Positions 1 to 10,476 of a DNA stretch of 64,000 bases are shown here, piece after piece (the stretch's first letter is position 1; each line of letters starts with the position of its first letter). The DNA comes from Budvicia aquatica DSM 5075 = ATCC 35567. GTDB lineage: Bacteria; Pseudomonadota; Gammaproteobacteria; Enterobacterales; Enterobacteriaceae. The stretch covers positions 20,624-84,623 of the forward strand of contig NZ_ATYS01000025.1 of NCBI RefSeq assembly GCF_000427805.1, given 5' to 3'. The translations under genes were made by a program, and so were the position numbers. The notes below the pieces were generated by a model, which ran no database searches, was not told where the DNA came from, and was given only the letters and a program-made list of their open reading frames with translations.

Positions 1-305
1 CAGCGACTGTTCTCTACTTTATTCTCAAAATAAGACAGTTTTTGGCTGTCCTGCAGTCGTTGTAGCAACATCGGGGATGAGCTCAGTACCAGATCAATAT
101 TTTCTCCTAACGGATTATTCAACAGGCGCTCTAGTGATGAGCTGGTACGGTTGAGGGTGCGAATATTAATGGCCTGGGGCTGCTGCTGCCACTGTTCGAT
201 AATATGAGCCGTAGCCTCCGGTGATAGCGTTGTGGCAATCACTAACTCGCTGGCCAGAGACAGGTTAGAGAAAAAAAGTAAGAGTAGCAGATACCCGCGG
301 GCCAT
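1..305 (-). CDS. pgtC: Phosphoglycerate transport regulatory protein PgtC, N-terminal part
   Basis: This frame is open from an ATG at 303-305 to the window edge (101 codons), so the gene is cut by the window and its C-terminus is not visible. The N-terminus has a signal peptide (hydrophobic LLLLLFF run, likely cleavage after LSLA). The mature part (ELVIATTLSPEATAHII, IRTLNRTSSSLE, LVLSSSPMLLQ) closely follows Salmonella PgtC as I know it. PgtC is a periplasmic solute-binding-like protein that works with the PgtB/PgtA two-component system to induce pgtP in response to external phosphoglycerates. It is divergent from pgtP, as in Salmonella, and pgtB/pgtA would be expected just outside the window. 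Confidence 0.85.
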   Translation of the reverse strand, partial: MARGYLLLLLFFSNLSLASELVIATTLSPEATAHIIEQWQQQPQAINIRTLNRTSSSLERLLNNPLGENIDLVLSSSPMLLQRLQDSQKLSYFENKVENSR

Positions 306-876
306 GGTGGCTTCCTGTGTTGACTGATGACGTTTTCAACCGTTGTTACTCACTGGAAGTGTTGAAATATATAAGGATAACAACTCTATTAGTCGCCCAA
401 AATTTAAAAACACAGATTAATTTTGTGAGTCAGCTCAAATAACAATGAAATAAAATTTATCGACGTTATTTATTATTCGGTTTTATTTAACTCATTTTAA
501 CCTAAGAATACGAAAAATGGCGAGCTAAAAATAATAATGGATAATATTTGACTCATGGGTTTTATATTATGGGTTAGTTTTGACACATTATAGCTATATT
601 GAATGTTTTGGTGCCAAGCGTCATTATCTCCGGGCTGATGCATCATAGGAAACATGATTACTTTATTAATTAAATATACTCAGCACGGCTGTGGCACTTT
701 GTGAATGAAGGGGTTAGGCCTTCTTATCAAACGTTAATAAAATCAAACCTATTAATTACTCAGTTGAATATACATATTATTAAAATCTGAATTATTTTCA
801 TCAAATAACCTTAATGGTATTGGGTTATTTATATCGATATAAAAATGAGTTAAAAATTACAGCTAAAGGTAATGCT
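306..876. promoter_or_regulatory. pgtC/pgtP divergent intergenic region with a CRP-like site
   Basis: This 571-bp AT-rich region separates the divergent genes and must hold both promoters. I see a CRP-like site at 424-439 (TGTGA, six bases, TCAAA; nine of ten core positions of TGTGA-N6-TCACA). In Salmonella pgtP is controlled by PgtA, an NtrC-type activator, so I looked for a sigma-54 GG-N10-GC promoter. TGGCAC occurs at 694-699 but has no correctly spaced -12 element. No small gene is apparent. Confidence 0.35.
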
Positions 877-2268
877 ATGCTCTCAATTTTAAGACCTAAG
901 GTTGCCACACATAAAGTGCCGGATGACCAAATACAAAGTACCTATAATCGTTATCGCGTTCAGGCGTTGTTTAGCGTATTTATTGGCTATCTCTCCTATT
1001 ATATTGTTAGAAATAACTTCGCACTTTCAACGCCATATCTGATGCATGAGTTACAGCTGTCTGCGACCCAAATTGGTTTGCTTAGTAGCTGTATGTTGAT
1101 TGCTTATGGTATCAGCAAAGGCATCATGAGTACGTTGGCTGATAAGGCTAGCCCGAAAGTTTACATGGCCTTTGGCTTGATCCTGTGTGCCATTGTTAAT
1201 ATTGGTTTAGGTTTTAGCTTTGCCTTCTGGATGTTTCTGGTTCTGGTTATTTTGAACGGATTCTTTCAGGGAATGGGGGTCGGGCCTTCGTTTATTACTA
1301 TTGCCAACTGGTTCCCGCGTAAACAACGCGGCGTCGCCGGCGCTATCTGGAACGTATCTCACAACGTTGGCGGTGGTATTGTCGCGCCGATTATCGGGAT
1401 TGCGTTTGCTTTAGTCGGTACTGAACACTGGAAAATTGCCAGCTACATCGTTCCTGCCGGTATTGCCGTATTCTTTGCACTGGTGGTATTAAAAGTAGGT
1501 AAAGGCTCTCCGGTGAGTGAAGGCTTACCACCGTTGAATGAAATTGTGCCGGATGAAGTGCCCGTTGCTAAGCTCAAGGGGGATAAAGCGCCGGAGAATA
1601 TGTCAGCATTCCAGATTTTCACTACCTATGTACTGAAAAACAAAAATGCCTGGTATGTCTCTTTCGTTGACGTATTTGTCTATATGGTGCGTTTCGGCAT
1701 TATCAGTTGGTTGCCAATCTACCTGCTGACGGTTAAACACTTTACTAAAACAGAGATGAGCGTGGCCTTCCTGTTCTTCGAATGGGCTGCGATTCCATCA
1801 ACCCTGCTAGCCGGTTGGCTGAGTGACAAACTGTTCCGTGGTCGTCGTATGCCGCTGGCGATTGTCAGTATGGTGCTGATTTTCTTCTGTCTGCTTGGCT
1901 ACTGGAAAAGTGATTCTCTGCTGGTGGTTACGGTATTTGCTGCCTGCGTTGGCTGCCTGATCTATGTGCCTCAGTTCTTAGCTTCAGTTCAAACTATGGA
2001 AATTGTGCCTAGCTTTGCGGTCGGTTCTGCGGTTGGTCTGCGCGGATTCCTGAGCTATATCTTAGGGGCATCTTTAGGGACCAGTATGTTCGGTATTATG
2101 GTCGACCGGGTTGGTTGGGACGGTGGCTTCTATCTGCTGCTCGGTGGCGTGGTGTGCTGTATTATCTTCTGTATCTTAACCCACCGTGGCGCGCTGGAAT
2201 TAGAGCGTGAAAGAGCAAAAGAGAAAGATGCTCACGATGCGTTAAACGCGGAGCCAGCAGTAGCGTAA
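877..2268 (+). CDS. pgtP: Phosphoglycerate:phosphate antiporter PgtP (MFS, OPA family)
   Basis: This is a 463-aa inner-membrane MFS transporter of the organophosphate:Pi antiporter family that takes up 2- and 3-phosphoglycerate and PEP. It matches Salmonella PgtP along its length: YYIVRNNFALSTPYL near the N-terminus, MGVGPSFITIANWFPR, NVGGGIVAPI, VRFGIISWLPIYLLTVKHF and LASVQTMEIVPSFAVGSAVGLRG. The open frame extends upstream to 814. I chose the ATG at 877 because a Shine-Dalgarno AAAGGT lies 7 bases upstream and the product then begins MLSILRP like the known protein. A terminator follows at 2291. Expression is expected to depend on PgtA/PgtB/PgtC. Confidence 0.93.
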   Translation: MLSILRPKVATHKVPDDQIQSTYNRYRVQALFSVFIGYLSYYIVRNNFALSTPYLMHELQLSATQIGLLSSCMLIAYGISKGIMSTLADKASPKVYMAFGLILCAIVNIGLGFSFAFWMFLVLVILNGFFQGMGVGPSFITIANWFPRKQRGVAGAIWNVSHNVGGGIVAPIIGIAFALVGTEHWKIASYIVPAGIAVFFALVVLKVGKGSPVSEGLPPLNEIVPDEVPVAKLKGDKAPENMSAFQIFTTYVLKNKNAWYVSFVDVFVYMVRFGIISWLPIYLLTVKHFTKTEMSVAFLFFEWAAIPSTLLAGWLSDKLFRGRRMPLAIVSMVLIFFCLLGYWKSDSLLVVTVFAACVGCLIYVPQFLASVQTMEIVPSFAVGSAVGLRGFLSYILGASLGTSMFGIMVDRVGWDGGFYLLLGGVVCCIIFCILTHRGALELERERAKEKDAHDALNAEPAVA

Positions 2269-2290
2269 AAATTGAATATCATTTGAAGTT

Positions 2291-2325
2291 AAACGGCCTC
2301 TTTAATAGAGGCCGTTTGCTTTTGG
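2291..2325 (+). terminator. Rho-independent terminator of pgtP
   Basis: An 11-bp GC-rich stem (AAACGGCCTCT with AGAGGCCGTTT at 2307-2317) with a short loop is followed by GCTTTTGG. It lies 22 bp after the pgtP stop. Confidence 0.8.
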
Positions 2326-2373
2326 GTCTGTGAATCAGGCCGATCTAAGGACTAATATTGTGGATGAAACCGA

Positions 2374-2877
2374 TTAATTTTTCTGCTCAACCTCAGTCTC
2401 AGGCGCGGGGCAATCCAGCTTATTAACCACTACGTTTCCTACTTCTTTACCTGCGCTATTGGTATAAATTGTTCTAACAGAGAAGTCGTCGTACAGTAAA
2501 AAGGCATATTGATCGTCGGCACAGTTATCACGAGGGGCGTTTTTTATATCCTGAACGATAATATCTTGCCCGGTATCTGGCTTTGCCGTGATTCTGATTA
2601 TCATTTCGTTATCTTTTCGGCTGAAGTCTGTATAAACGAAATTCCCTTCCATATCGTCTACAGGTAACTCGGTATTCATTTCAGCAATAAAGAGGTCAAT
2701 TCTGTTATAGCGTTCGCGCATCAACTGCAGCATATAGGCATGCAAATTAGATCCATTTTCTGCCTGAACCTCTTCTTGATGCGACTGCCAGGCTTTATAT
2801 CCCATTTTGCCAAAAGAAATGATGGCGACTAAAGCAATAGCAATGGTGCCGATAGTGATTTTACTTTTCTGTTCCAT
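2374..2877 (-). CDS. Uncharacterised membrane-anchored protein
   Basis: I do not recognise the family. From the ATG at 2875-2877 the product is 167 aa: a short basic N-terminus (MEQKSK), one transmembrane helix at about residues 7-27, then a hydrophilic domain with two cysteines that could sit in the periplasm. A longer frame starts at 2931 (185 aa), but it adds a polar leader in front of what looks like a normal signal anchor and lacks a ribosome site. The gene is monocistronic, convergent with pgtP. A pilin-like or minor membrane protein is possible but not shown. Confidence 0.6.
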   Translation of the reverse strand: MEQKSKITIGTIAIALVAIISFGKMGYKAWQSHQEEVQAENGSNLHAYMLQLMRERYNRIDLFIAEMNTELPVDDMEGNFVYTDFSRKDNEMIIRITAKPDTGQDIIVQDIKNAPRDNCADDQYAFLLYDDFSVRTIYTNSAGKEVGNVVVNKLDCPAPETEVEQKN

Positions 2878-3155
2878 GTAAATAGCGAGTCCATTAGTGA
2901 TTATTTGTACGTTATAGACGCATTTTGGCATTAAAGAGACGAGGATCGCAATCTGTTCGAGGTGAGTCGTTAATATTTGATGAAATTTTGTAATGACACT
3001 GACACTACGATTGCCTATACGCTGGTCGACTTGGAAGCGAGTATTTAGACAGAGTGATCGGTCTTGTCGCTGGTGGCGCCATTAAGTAATCCAGTAAAAC
3101 TTTCCTCAATTTATTCACGCCCTGGTACCCTCAATGTGGGTCTACAGCATTAATC

Positions 3156-4262
3156 TTACGAAATCCTTCGTCTAAATATCCAATACGCCAGGCTACCGGT
3201 GGTAACGGTAATCACCAGCAGCGGCCATAAACTCCCCCAGATAATGGCGAAGTCGGCGTCTTTGAGGTAAATCTGTTTAGTGATATCTGTAAAGTGGCGA
3301 ATCGGATTAATCCAGGTCACATTTTGTAGCCAGACGGGCATATTTTCTACCGGAGAAACATAGCCGGAGAGCAGAATGGCCGGCATCATAAAGACGAAAA
3401 CGCCAATAAATGCCTGCTGCTGCGTGGCACACAGCGATGAGATCAACAGACCAAATCCGACCAAAGACAAGCTGTAAATAAGCATGGTGCCGTAAAACAA
3501 CGGTAGAGAACCGGCGAACGGGATCTGATAAGCCAGCATACCGATCAGTAAGACAATCGATCCTTGAAATATCGCGACAATCATTGCCGGTACGGCTTTA
3601 CCAATAAATATTTGCCAAGTGGTGAGCGGCGACACCAATAGCTGTTCCATGGTGCCTTGTTCCCGTTCGCGGGCGACGGACAGTGAGGTCACAATCAATA
3701 CGCCAATCGTCACAATCATGGCTATCAGCGAAGGAATAACAAACCACTTATAGTCGAGATTAGGGTTGTACCAGTTACGGATCACCAGCTCGCTGTTATT
3801 CTGCCTTGGCATTCCGTCAGTCAGCTCTAACTGGTAATTCGCGACAATCTGCTGAATATAGTTAGCCGCTATCTGGGCGCTGTTAGAGCGCCGCCCGTCA
3901 AGAATGATTTGCAGCTGAGCCGTATGACCACTCTCAATACGGCGGGAGAAGTCTGACGGAAAACGGACCAGAAGCAGGGCTTTTTGTTGGTTGATCGTTG
4001 GCTCAATCTCCTGTGAACCATGGAGTAAAATGACTTTGGTAAAGGCGCTGGCCTTGGCAAAACGCTGGGTAAGTTCTATTGATGATTTACCACTGTCTTC
4101 ACTATAAATGGCAATAGTGGCATTGGTGACTTCCAGCGTGGCGGCAAACGGAAACAGGATAACCTGAAGCAGCACCGGCAGGATCAATATCGCTCTGGTC
4201 TGGGGATCTCTTAGCAATGACTGGAGCTCTTTAACGATCAGGCTGAGTAAGCGATGTAACAT
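3156..4262 (-). CDS. ybhR: ABC-2 type exporter permease YbhR
   Basis: This 368-aa permease has an N-terminal helix after [15 protein letters not shown], a large periplasmic loop (about residues 45-170) and five C-terminal helices with the ABC-2 signature region ([26 protein letters not shown], about residues 200-225). The length equals E. coli YbhR (368). It is the last gene of a four-gene operon, 11 bp after ybhS, in the order ybhG-ybhF-ybhS-ybhR. With YbhS and the dual ATPase YbhF it should form an inner-membrane exporter; the E. coli system has been linked to drug and cation efflux. Confidence 0.9.
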   Translation of the reverse strand: MLHRLLSLIVKELQSLLRDPQTRAILILPVLLQVILFPFAATLEVTNATIAIYSEDSGKSSIELTQRFAKASAFTKVILLHGSQEIEPTINQQKALLLVRFPSDFSRRIESGHTAQLQIILDGRRSNSAQIAANYIQQIVANYQLELTDGMPRQNNSELVIRNWYNPNLDYKWFVIPSLIAMIVTIGVLIVTSLSVAREREQGTMEQLLVSPLTTWQIFIGKAVPAMIVAIFQGSIVLLIGMLAYQIPFAGSLPLFYGTMLIYSLSLVGFGLLISSLCATQQQAFIGVFVFMMPAILLSGYVSPVENMPVWLQNVTWINPIRHFTDITKQIYLKDADFAIIWGSLWPLLVITVTTGSLAYWIFRRRIS

Positions 4263-4273
4263 ATTGATAGCCC

Positions 4274-5428
4274 CTAATCCAGTCGCCGCTTGGTTTTTAA
4301 CGCAGTAAGCCCGATAAAGAAAATGGCTGATGCAATTAAAAACAGCAGGTTAGTTAACAGGATTGGGCCAATATTGCCGGCCAGAAACAGCGTTTGCAGG
4401 GTACTGACAAAGTAACGGGCCGGAATAATGTAGGTCACGGCACGGACCACTTCCGGCATGCTGTCTATCTCAAAGATAAAACCAGATAACATTACCGCAG
4501 GTAGGAACCCGGCGTTTAGGGCAACCATTGCGGCATTAAATTGGTTACGGGTCAGCGTTGAAATCAGTAGTCCCATCCCCAAGGTACTGGCTAAAAACAG
4601 GCTGCTCATCCCAAACAAAATTAGCAGGGATCCCCGGTAGGGCACGTCCATCACAAATACCGCCACCACAATACATAAAGCCATTGCTATCATGCCCAGC
4701 ACATAATAGGGGATCAGCTTAGACAGCAGCAGTTCGGTGCGGGTAACCTGAGTTGAGAGTAAGGCTTCCATCGTCCCGCGTTCCCATTCCCGAGCAATGA
4801 CCAGCGAAGTCAGAATTGCTCCGATAACCGTCATAATAATGGTGATAGCGCCGGGGATAATAAAATTACGACTAATAGCTGAAGGGTTAAACCAGTAGCG
4901 TAATTGAACCTCGATCAGCTGCTGTGGTTTTTCACCCAGATCGGTAGCCTGATTTAATTGCCATACCTGCCAGATTCCTCGGGCATAGCCCTGCACGAAG
5001 TTTGCGGTATTGGGCTCACTACCGTCGGTGATAACTTGGATCGGTGTATCATCCTGCGGGCGGGCCAGCCGGCGGGAAAAGTCAGACGGGATCACGATCA
5101 GCCCGCGAATTTCTCCGGCCTGAAGCTTATGAATTAATATGCGCTTATCGGTACTGATCGTTGGGTCAATGTAAGCCGAGCCGATAAATGCGTCGACTAA
5201 GTGGCGGGCTTCCGGCGTCTGCTGTTCCATTAAAATACCCACTTTAAGCTTACTGGAATCCAGATTGATACCGTAGCCAAAAATAAACAGCAGCATAAGT
5301 GGAATAACGAAGGCAATTAATCCGCTGCTGGGGTCGCGCAGTATTTGGTAAGTCTCTTTACGGCACAGGGCAATCAGGCGACGAAAGGAAAAGTAGGTAC
5401 TTAACGTTGACGGCAATTTATCAGTCAT
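4274..5428 (-). CDS. ybhS: ABC-2 type exporter permease YbhS
   Basis: This 384-aa protein has the same fold as its neighbour: a first helix after [27 protein letters not shown], a periplasmic domain, then ABC-2 transmembrane helices beginning near [26 protein letters not shown]. The start ATG overlaps the end of ybhF by 8 bp, indicating translational coupling. E. coli YbhS is 377 aa. YbhR and YbhS are paralogues and probably form a heterodimeric pore. Confidence 0.9.
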   Translation of the reverse strand: MTDKLPSTLSTYFSFRRLIALCRKETYQILRDPSSGLIAFVIPLMLLFIFGYGINLDSSKLKVGILMEQQTPEARHLVDAFIGSAYIDPTISTDKRILIHKLQAGEIRGLIVIPSDFSRRLARPQDDTPIQVITDGSEPNTANFVQGYARGIWQVWQLNQATDLGEKPQQLIEVQLRYWFNPSAISRNFIIPGAITIIMTVIGAILTSLVIAREWERGTMEALLSTQVTRTELLLSKLIPYYVLGMIAMALCIVVAVFVMDVPYRGSLLILFGMSSLFLASTLGMGLLISTLTRNQFNAAMVALNAGFLPAVMLSGFIFEIDSMPEVVRAVTYIIPARYFVSTLQTLFLAGNIGPILLTNLLFLIASAIFFIGLTALKTKRRLD

Positions 5429-7184
5429 TTTCCGTCCCCTTATCGTAGCGTTGAACTAAATCAATAAAGGCCTGTTCCATGGTCGGATTGATATTATCCG
5501 CGGTAGCTACCTGCTGCTTTAAATCATCAGGGGAGCCTGATGCAATAATTTTACCGCGGTAAACCAAGCCAATACGGTCACAATACTCGGCCTCATCCAT
5601 AAAGTGAGTGGTCACCATCACGGTAACCCCTTTCTCTACCATCCCGTTAATATGCAGCCAGAACTCCCTGCGGGTAATCGGGTCTACCCCTGAGGTGGGT
5701 TCGTCCAGAAACAGAATATCCGGTTCATGCATCAGCGCGCAGGAAAGGGCTAAACGCTGTTTGAATCCCAGCGGGAGGGCATTAGGTTCCTGTTTTAGAA
5801 TGGGTGAGAAGTTAAAGGCTTCTATCATTTCATTCATTTTATCGCGCTGCTTTTGGCCATGCAGACCATAGGCACCGGAGAAGAACTTCAGGTTTTGTTC
5901 TACCGTCAGGTTGCCATATAACGAGAACTTTTGTGCCATATAGCCTAAATGCTGGCGGGCCTTTCCCGAGCTGGTTTTCAGATCCATACCCAACACTAAT
6001 GCTTTACCGCTAGTGGGTACTAACAGACCGCACATCATCTTAAAGGTAGTGGATTTTCCTGCCCCGTTAGGGCCAAGCAGGCCGAAGATTTCTCCGCGCT
6101 TTACCTGAAAGCTAACGTTATCCGTTGCGGCAAAGCTGCCAAATTTTTTGGTTAATGACTGAGATTCAATCACGACATCATCCGGATGACCTTCAGCTAT
6201 CGGCATAATTTTAGCCAGCGCCGATTCGCTGGCCGGGTTGCCGCCCAGCAGATCAATAAAGGCGTCTTCAAAACGTGGTTCGGCTTCAATCACTTCAGCA
6301 CCCGGCTGGTCGAGCAGCGCTGGCAGTTGCTGGTGCTCTTCACCTTCACGCAGAATCAGGCGTACGGCTTTTCCTTGAATGACTCCGTCGGTGATTTGAG
6401 GAAAGGTTAAGGCTTTCTGTAAAAGCTTACGATTTGTCCCCTGAGTGGCGGAGAGCAAAATACTGCGGCCCGCCATTCTCTGAGTTAATTCCTGCGGCGG
6501 GCCGTTGAAGATCAACTTGCCTTCATTCATTAACAATACCTGACGGCACTGCTCGGCTTCGTCAAGATACGAGGTACTCCACAGAATCAGCATTCCCTCA
6601 TCGGCCAGTTCATGAACCATTTTCCATAATTCTCGGCGGGAAATCGGGTCAACGCCAACGCCGGGCTCATCCAGCAACAGAACTTTAGGCTGGCCTATCA
6701 AGGTACAGGCTAACCCCAGTTTTTGTTTCATACCGCCGGATAGTTTTCCGGCTAAGCGATCGGTAAAGCGGGTTAAGTCAGTAAAGGTGAGTAATTTCTC
6801 GAAGGTTGCCCGCCGTTCTTCACCGATAACGCTGCGCAAATCAGCATACAGGTTAAGATTCTCCATCACTGACAGGTCTTCATACAGGCCGAACTTTTGT
6901 GGCATATAGCCTAAAACGGCATGCAGTTCACGATCTTGTTTAATCGGATCCAGGTTTGTTACACGGAGAGTGCCTGAGTCCTGTTTGAGCAAACCCGCCA
7001 GCATGCGGATAAGCGTTGTTTTTCCTGCGCCGTCAGGACCAACCAGCCCCATAACGGCGCCGCTTTCTATGCTGGTTGTCAGGCTGGCAACCGCCGGGCG
7101 TTCCATGCCTTTAAAGCATTTTTCAACGCCTTCCAGCACAATGGTATGGCCGGTGGAGGTCGCAGAAGTTTTCGTTATCATCAT
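5421..7184 (-). CDS. ybhF: Dual-nucleotide-binding-domain ABC exporter ATPase YbhF
   Basis: This 587-aa cytoplasmic ATPase contains two ABC domains. NBD1 has Walker A at residues 49-57 (GPDGAGKTT), signature LSGGM at 148-152 and Walker B VLLLDEP at 168-174. NBD2 has Walker A at about 371-379, a degenerate signature LPLGF at 470-474 and Walker B ILFLDEP at 490-496. NBD1 lacks the H-loop histidine (STSYLDEA) whereas NBD2 keeps it (TTHFMDEA), so the two ATP sites are probably asymmetric. E. coli YbhF (578 aa) is close in length and, as I recall, shares the LPLGF variant. It sits 5 bp after ybhG. Confidence 0.92.
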   Translation of the reverse strand: MMITKTSATSTGHTIVLEGVEKCFKGMERPAVASLTTSIESGAVMGLVGPDGAGKTTLIRMLAGLLKQDSGTLRVTNLDPIKQDRELHAVLGYMPQKFGLYEDLSVMENLNLYADLRSVIGEERRATFEKLLTFTDLTRFTDRLAGKLSGGMKQKLGLACTLIGQPKVLLLDEPGVGVDPISRRELWKMVHELADEGMLILWSTSYLDEAEQCRQVLLMNEGKLIFNGPPQELTQRMAGRSILLSATQGTNRKLLQKALTFPQITDGVIQGKAVRLILREGEEHQQLPALLDQPGAEVIEAEPRFEDAFIDLLGGNPASESALAKIMPIAEGHPDDVVIESQSLTKKFGSFAATDNVSFQVKRGEIFGLLGPNGAGKSTTFKMMCGLLVPTSGKALVLGMDLKTSSGKARQHLGYMAQKFSLYGNLTVEQNLKFFSGAYGLHGQKQRDKMNEMIEAFNFSPILKQEPNALPLGFKQRLALSCALMHEPDILFLDEPTSGVDPITRREFWLHINGMVEKGVTVMVTTHFMDEAEYCDRIGLVYRGKIIASGSPDDLKQQVATADNINPTMEQAFIDLVQRYDKGTEND

Positions 7185-7189
7185 TTGGC

Positions 7190-8176
7190 CTAATGAGACG
7201 GGAAGGCAATGGTGACCGGCATTCCCTGCCGTAGATGATCGTCAGGATCGGTGACAATAATGCGCAACCGGTAAACCAAGTCGGTGCGTAACTCCGGGGT
7301 TTCTACATTCTTAGGTGTAAATTCAGCATTAGGTGAAACAAAGCCAATAGTGCCGTGGTAAGGCTGGCTTGGGCGGGCATCAGTATAAATTTCGAGTTCA
7401 GTACCGGGCACTGCGCGAGATAAATTTATTTCGCTGACATAGGCGCGTATCCAGACCGGATTAGTCAGTGACAGGCTAAATACGGTATTACTGGCGCTTA
7501 GCATGCTGCCGGGCTCAACGGCCCGGGTTAAAATAGTACCGGCTGATGGCGATATTAACCGGGTATCAGACAGATTAAGCTCGGCCTGTTTCAGCACCGC
7601 TTCGGCCTCAGCCAACGCGGCTCTGGCCTGCGCGATTTCTTGCGGACGGTAACCACTTTCAAACTGAGACAGCTTATCTTTCGCCGACTGGAGCGTAGCT
7701 TTGGCCTGATCCCGGGCGTTTTTGGCATCTTCTAACGTATTGGCAGATATAGCGCGAGTTTTCCACAGCCCAAGCTGGCGCTGATAAAAACTTTGGGCAT
7801 AGTCAGAGGCCGATTGGCTCTGTTCGACGGCTGCCCGAACCTGAGCAATTTCTTCCGCCCGGTAGCCTTCTTCAGCTAAGGCCAGCTTAGCCCGAAGTCC
7901 TTCAACATTGGCTTTTGCCTGCAATACCGAGTTTTGGAAAGGAGCATCATCTAACTGCCCGAGAAGCTGGCCGGGAGTAACCATATCCCCTTCATCAACG
8001 TTCAGCGAGGCCAGTCGACCATTGACCCTAAAACTAAGGTTAACGGTTCTGATATCAACATTACCGTAGAGCGTGAGGTTCTGGTTATTTCGGCTGGTAT
8101 AGCTATTCCAGCCGTAAACAGCACCGGCCAGTAATATCAACGCTAAAATAATGACGAGGATTTTTTTCTTACTCAT
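7190..8176 (-). CDS. ybhG: HlyD-family periplasmic adaptor YbhG
   Basis: This 328-aa membrane-fusion protein has an N-terminal anchor at about residues 5-23, a biotinyl-lipoyl-like half ([26 protein letters not shown]), a long alpha-helical hairpin (about 80-200) with two related [13 protein letters not shown] / [13 protein letters not shown] repeats, and a beta-barrel end. It bridges the YbhFSR pump to an outer-membrane channel. AGGAGCC lies ahead of the ATG. In E. coli this operon is headed by the TetR repressor gene cecR (ybiH). No such gene is here; a repeat element lies upstream instead. Confidence 0.9.
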   Translation of the reverse strand: MSKKKILVIILALILLAGAVYGWNSYTSRNNQNLTLYGNVDIRTVNLSFRVNGRLASLNVDEGDMVTPGQLLGQLDDAPFQNSVLQAKANVEGLRAKLALAEEGYRAEEIAQVRAAVEQSQSASDYAQSFYQRQLGLWKTRAISANTLEDAKNARDQAKATLQSAKDKLSQFESGYRPQEIAQARAALAEAEAVLKQAELNLSDTRLISPSAGTILTRAVEPGSMLSASNTVFSLSLTNPVWIRAYVSEINLSRAVPGTELEIYTDARPSQPYHGTIGFVSPNAEFTPKNVETPELRTDLVYRLRIIVTDPDDHLRQGMPVTIAFPSH

Positions 8177-8206
8177 GACCTAAGGCTCCTGTCTCTATTG
8201 CAACCA

Positions 8207-8475
8207 TATCCATCATACTTCAAGTCGCATCTTTGTTGGCTGCGCTTGTTCGCCCGAATCACTTACTTGAGTAAGCTCACCGGGACTATTCGGCCCATCC
8301 ATGGGCCTCACCTCTCCGAGGCCGCTGCAAGCAGCGTTCAAATCTGTTCCAGACAGATTTGTTACTCCCTTGCCGCCGCAATGCAACTCGAATTATTTTT
8401 GGCTATATGTCCATCATACTTCAAGCCGCATCTTTGTTGGCTGCGCTTGTTCGCCCGAATCACTTACTTGACTGA
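8207..8475. repeat. Enterobacterial intergenic repeat, one full and one truncated copy in tandem
   Basis: A full copy at about 8207-8409 begins CATCATACTTCAAGTCGCAT and ends near ATGCAACTCGAATTATTT, so its ends are imperfect inverted repeats. A second, truncated copy follows directly: 8210-8270 and 8411-8471 differ at one internal base over about 61 bases. Elements with these ends are common between genes in Yersinia/Serratia-type genomes. A 112-codon frame across it (8198-8536) is not a gene. The unit lies upstream of ybhG, where its promoter should be. Confidence 0.75.
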
Positions 8476-8702
8476 CCGATTTATCATCCCGGCGATTTTC
8501 TTTTTTACCGTTTTTCTGAAAATTGAATTATTTTAGCTATATATGACAGATTTTCATTCCAATAAAGTTAACACGAAGCAACCGCTTCAGGGACTGTTAT
8601 TTGATCAGGATAGTTAAACGTGTTGCAAAAATTAAGCTTTTACAGCATAGACGCAGGGATAAAACTTGCGAGAAGGGAGAGGGAGAACGCTGCAAGGAAA
8701 TC

Positions 8703-8729
8703 AAAAAGGCCACCTAAAACAGATGGCCT
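8703..8729 (-). terminator. Rho-independent terminator of the DoxX gene
   Basis: The stem AGGCCACCT/AGATGGCCT with a short A-rich loop is, on the minus strand, followed by TTTTTGATTT. It lies about 20 bp downstream of the DoxX stop. Confidence 0.75.
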
Positions 8730-8747
8730 CTGAGTTTTGGGGGGAAC

Positions 8748-9188
8748 TTATCTATACGCCGGAGAGACTACAGAATAACGACCGCTGCCCAGTAACATGG
8801 TAATAATGGCGGCCAGGAAGTACATAGCTTCAACTTCCAGTCCCCAGGCACCCACGTTAGTTACGGTAAAGAATTTGCCGGTGCCGACCATCAAGGTTGC
8901 AACCAATAAGTTAATCGCCACAATAAAGGCCGCCGGACGGGTGAAAATACCTAATATGATCAGTACGGGTGCAACAATCTCACCAATATAAACGCCATAA
9001 GCGACAAAGGCAGGAATGCCCTGACTGACCAGCATTCCTTCAATCCAGCCGGTACCGTGTTGTAATTTAGCGACGCCGTGGAAAATCATTAATACAGAAA
9101 ATGTGATTCTAAGCAGAAGTTTACCGCCATCAGGGTGGTCGGTAAGTCTGGTGAATAGTTGATTTAAGTTAGCTAGCATGGCAGTCAT
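8748..9188 (-). CDS. DoxX-family membrane protein
   Basis: This 146-aa protein has four predicted transmembrane helices and the DoxX pattern: LLLRITFSVLMIFHGVAKL near the N-terminus, GIPAFVAYGVYIGEIVAPVLIILGIFTRPAA in the middle and a final helix before GSGRYSV. The family is often tied to quinone or thiol redox processes, but its members are functionally diverse. E. coli has a DoxX gene (yphA) beside the yph cluster, and a yph-type cluster follows here. The sequence is not close enough to YphA to assign that name. Confidence 0.75.
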   Translation of the reverse strand: MTAMLANLNQLFTRLTDHPDGGKLLLRITFSVLMIFHGVAKLQHGTGWIEGMLVSQGIPAFVAYGVYIGEIVAPVLIILGIFTRPAAFIVAINLLVATLMVGTGKFFTVTNVGAWGLEVEAMYFLAAIITMLLGSGRYSVVSPAYR

Positions 9189-9786
9189 CCCGTTTAATAA
9201 TCTGATAATGGGCTATTAAATCTAATTACCAGAAAAAATTAGTTCAATGTATGTGAAAATATAAAAATAGCAAATTAATAATCTGCTGTTGAGGAAGTAT
9301 AATTATAGGTGAATTTTTTGAGTTTAATAGTCGACGAACATTTTATTTTTCTTTGCGAAATAAGGAACTTAGATTAATGTTTTAAGCTAAAGCTGTGTCA
9401 ATCTCGATAATGGCTTCTTTTTGGAATTTAATTCTAATTTTTTGATATAAAATTAGTTTATAAGCTAAAGTTGTACATAATTCAGTCTATAAATTTGATT
9501 TAGTTAGTCAAAATAACTGAATGAAAATGCAGGGTTTCTTTGATGAACTAATAGGGAGTTTATAGTCCGTTGTGAAATAGTTAACCTGATATTGATCTGT
9601 CCGGTTGTTTAAATGCTTTTTGTACGTATGAATTACCTCCATGCTACAGGCTCACTTCTGTTTTAAAGTAAATTAGTTGAAAACTTGGTAATTATGACAG
9701 TATCCGCATTTCACATTAAGGATTATGCTATAGGATGAGTAACTGATAGCCGTAATTATATTCAGAGCCATAATGCAGAGGTATGA
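9189..9786. other. AT-rich intergenic region upstream of the LuxR gene
   Basis: This is a roughly 600-bp strongly AT-rich stretch between the divergent DoxX and LuxR-type genes. I see no open frame with a ribosome site, no tRNA-like structure and no clear lux-box-type dyad. Its composition matches the LuxR gene and contrasts with the surrounding operons, which suggests acquired DNA. Confidence 0.4.
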
Positions 9787-10476
9787 ATGGAATTTTTTAA
9801 ATATGATTTGGGGATTAAACAGTCTCTTGAGCAAAGCCTGAAAGACTTTGGTATCAAAAGATATTCCTACTTTTTATCACAAAAATCCATCAATTCATCC
9901 CCGTTAGTGATATCTAATTATCCTACCGAATGGGTGTCTGGTTATATGGACGCTGAGCTTTATTTGATAGATCCGGTATTTTTGTCGGCAAAGCAAACTA
10001 TTCTGCCTTTTGCATGGAGTGAGATATCGAGCCCTGACAAGCCTTGGGGAGGCGGTGAGGTGCTTAAGTTTGCTCAACAGCATAACCTTTTTGATGGCTA
10101 TACTTTTACTATTCACGATAACAATAATCATATGGCTTTATTGAGTTTTTGTAATATTGATGAAGACCAAGATTTTCATTGTAATATTAGAAAGTATAAA
10201 GCAGAAATTCAATTGCTATTGAATTATACCCATGATGAAATTATTAAAACCATTCTAAATTACCAACTGGCTAATAAACAATGCATTCTGTCTTCCCGTG
10301 AAATAGAAATATTACAGTGGGTTAGTTTAGGTAAAACCTATGTTGAATCTGCGATAATATTAGGCATTCGTGAAAGAACAATAAAATTCCATATGAAAAA
10401 TATAGTCAATAAGCTAAACGTATCTAATGCCAAGCATGCAATAAAGAAAGCGATAGAGTTAGATTTGTTAGATTAA
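9787..10476 (+). CDS. LuxR-type quorum-sensing regulator without a cognate synthase (LuxR solo)
   Basis: This 229-aa regulator has an N-terminal autoinducer-binding domain (about 1-160) and a C-terminal LuxR helix-turn-helix (about 166-225: LSSREIEILQWVSLGKTYVESAIILGIRERTIKFHMKN is spread over 168-206). The six residues conserved in acyl-homoserine-lactone receptors can be aligned: Trp49, Tyr53, Asp62, Pro63, Trp77 and Gly104, with nearly the TraR spacing. A functional lactone receptor is therefore plausible. No luxI-type synthase lies in the window. Gene and flanks are far more AT-rich than the neighbours. It is not SdiA by sequence. Confidence 0.85.
   Translation: MEFFKYDLGIKQSLEQSLKDFGIKRYSYFLSQKSINSSPLVISNYPTEWVSGYMDAELYLIDPVFLSAKQTILPFAWSEISSPDKPWGGGEVLKFAQQHNLFDGYTFTIHDNNNHMALLSFCNIDEDQDFHCNIRKYKAEIQLLLNYTHDEIIKTILNYQLANKQCILSSREIEILQWVSLGKTYVESAIILGIRERTIKFHMKNIVNKLNVSNAKHAIKKAIELDLLD

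Noticed and set aside
690..715. Sigma-54 promoter for pgtP at TGGCAC
   Set aside because: The -24-like TGGCAC is present but the required GC 10 bases downstream is not.
814..876. N-terminal extension of pgtP from the ATG at 814
   Set aside because: No ribosome site and no match to the known PgtP start; the ATG at 877 has both.
3000..3110. Possible gene fragment between the small membrane protein and ybhR
   Set aside because: A short frame (TIAYTLVDLEASI then stop) looks vaguely protein-like but is too short to assign.
8198..8536. 112-codon plus-strand frame upstream of ybhG
   Set aside because: It is composed of two copies of the intergenic repeat (repeated PSYFKSHLCWLRLFARITYL-type peptide) and has no ribosome site.
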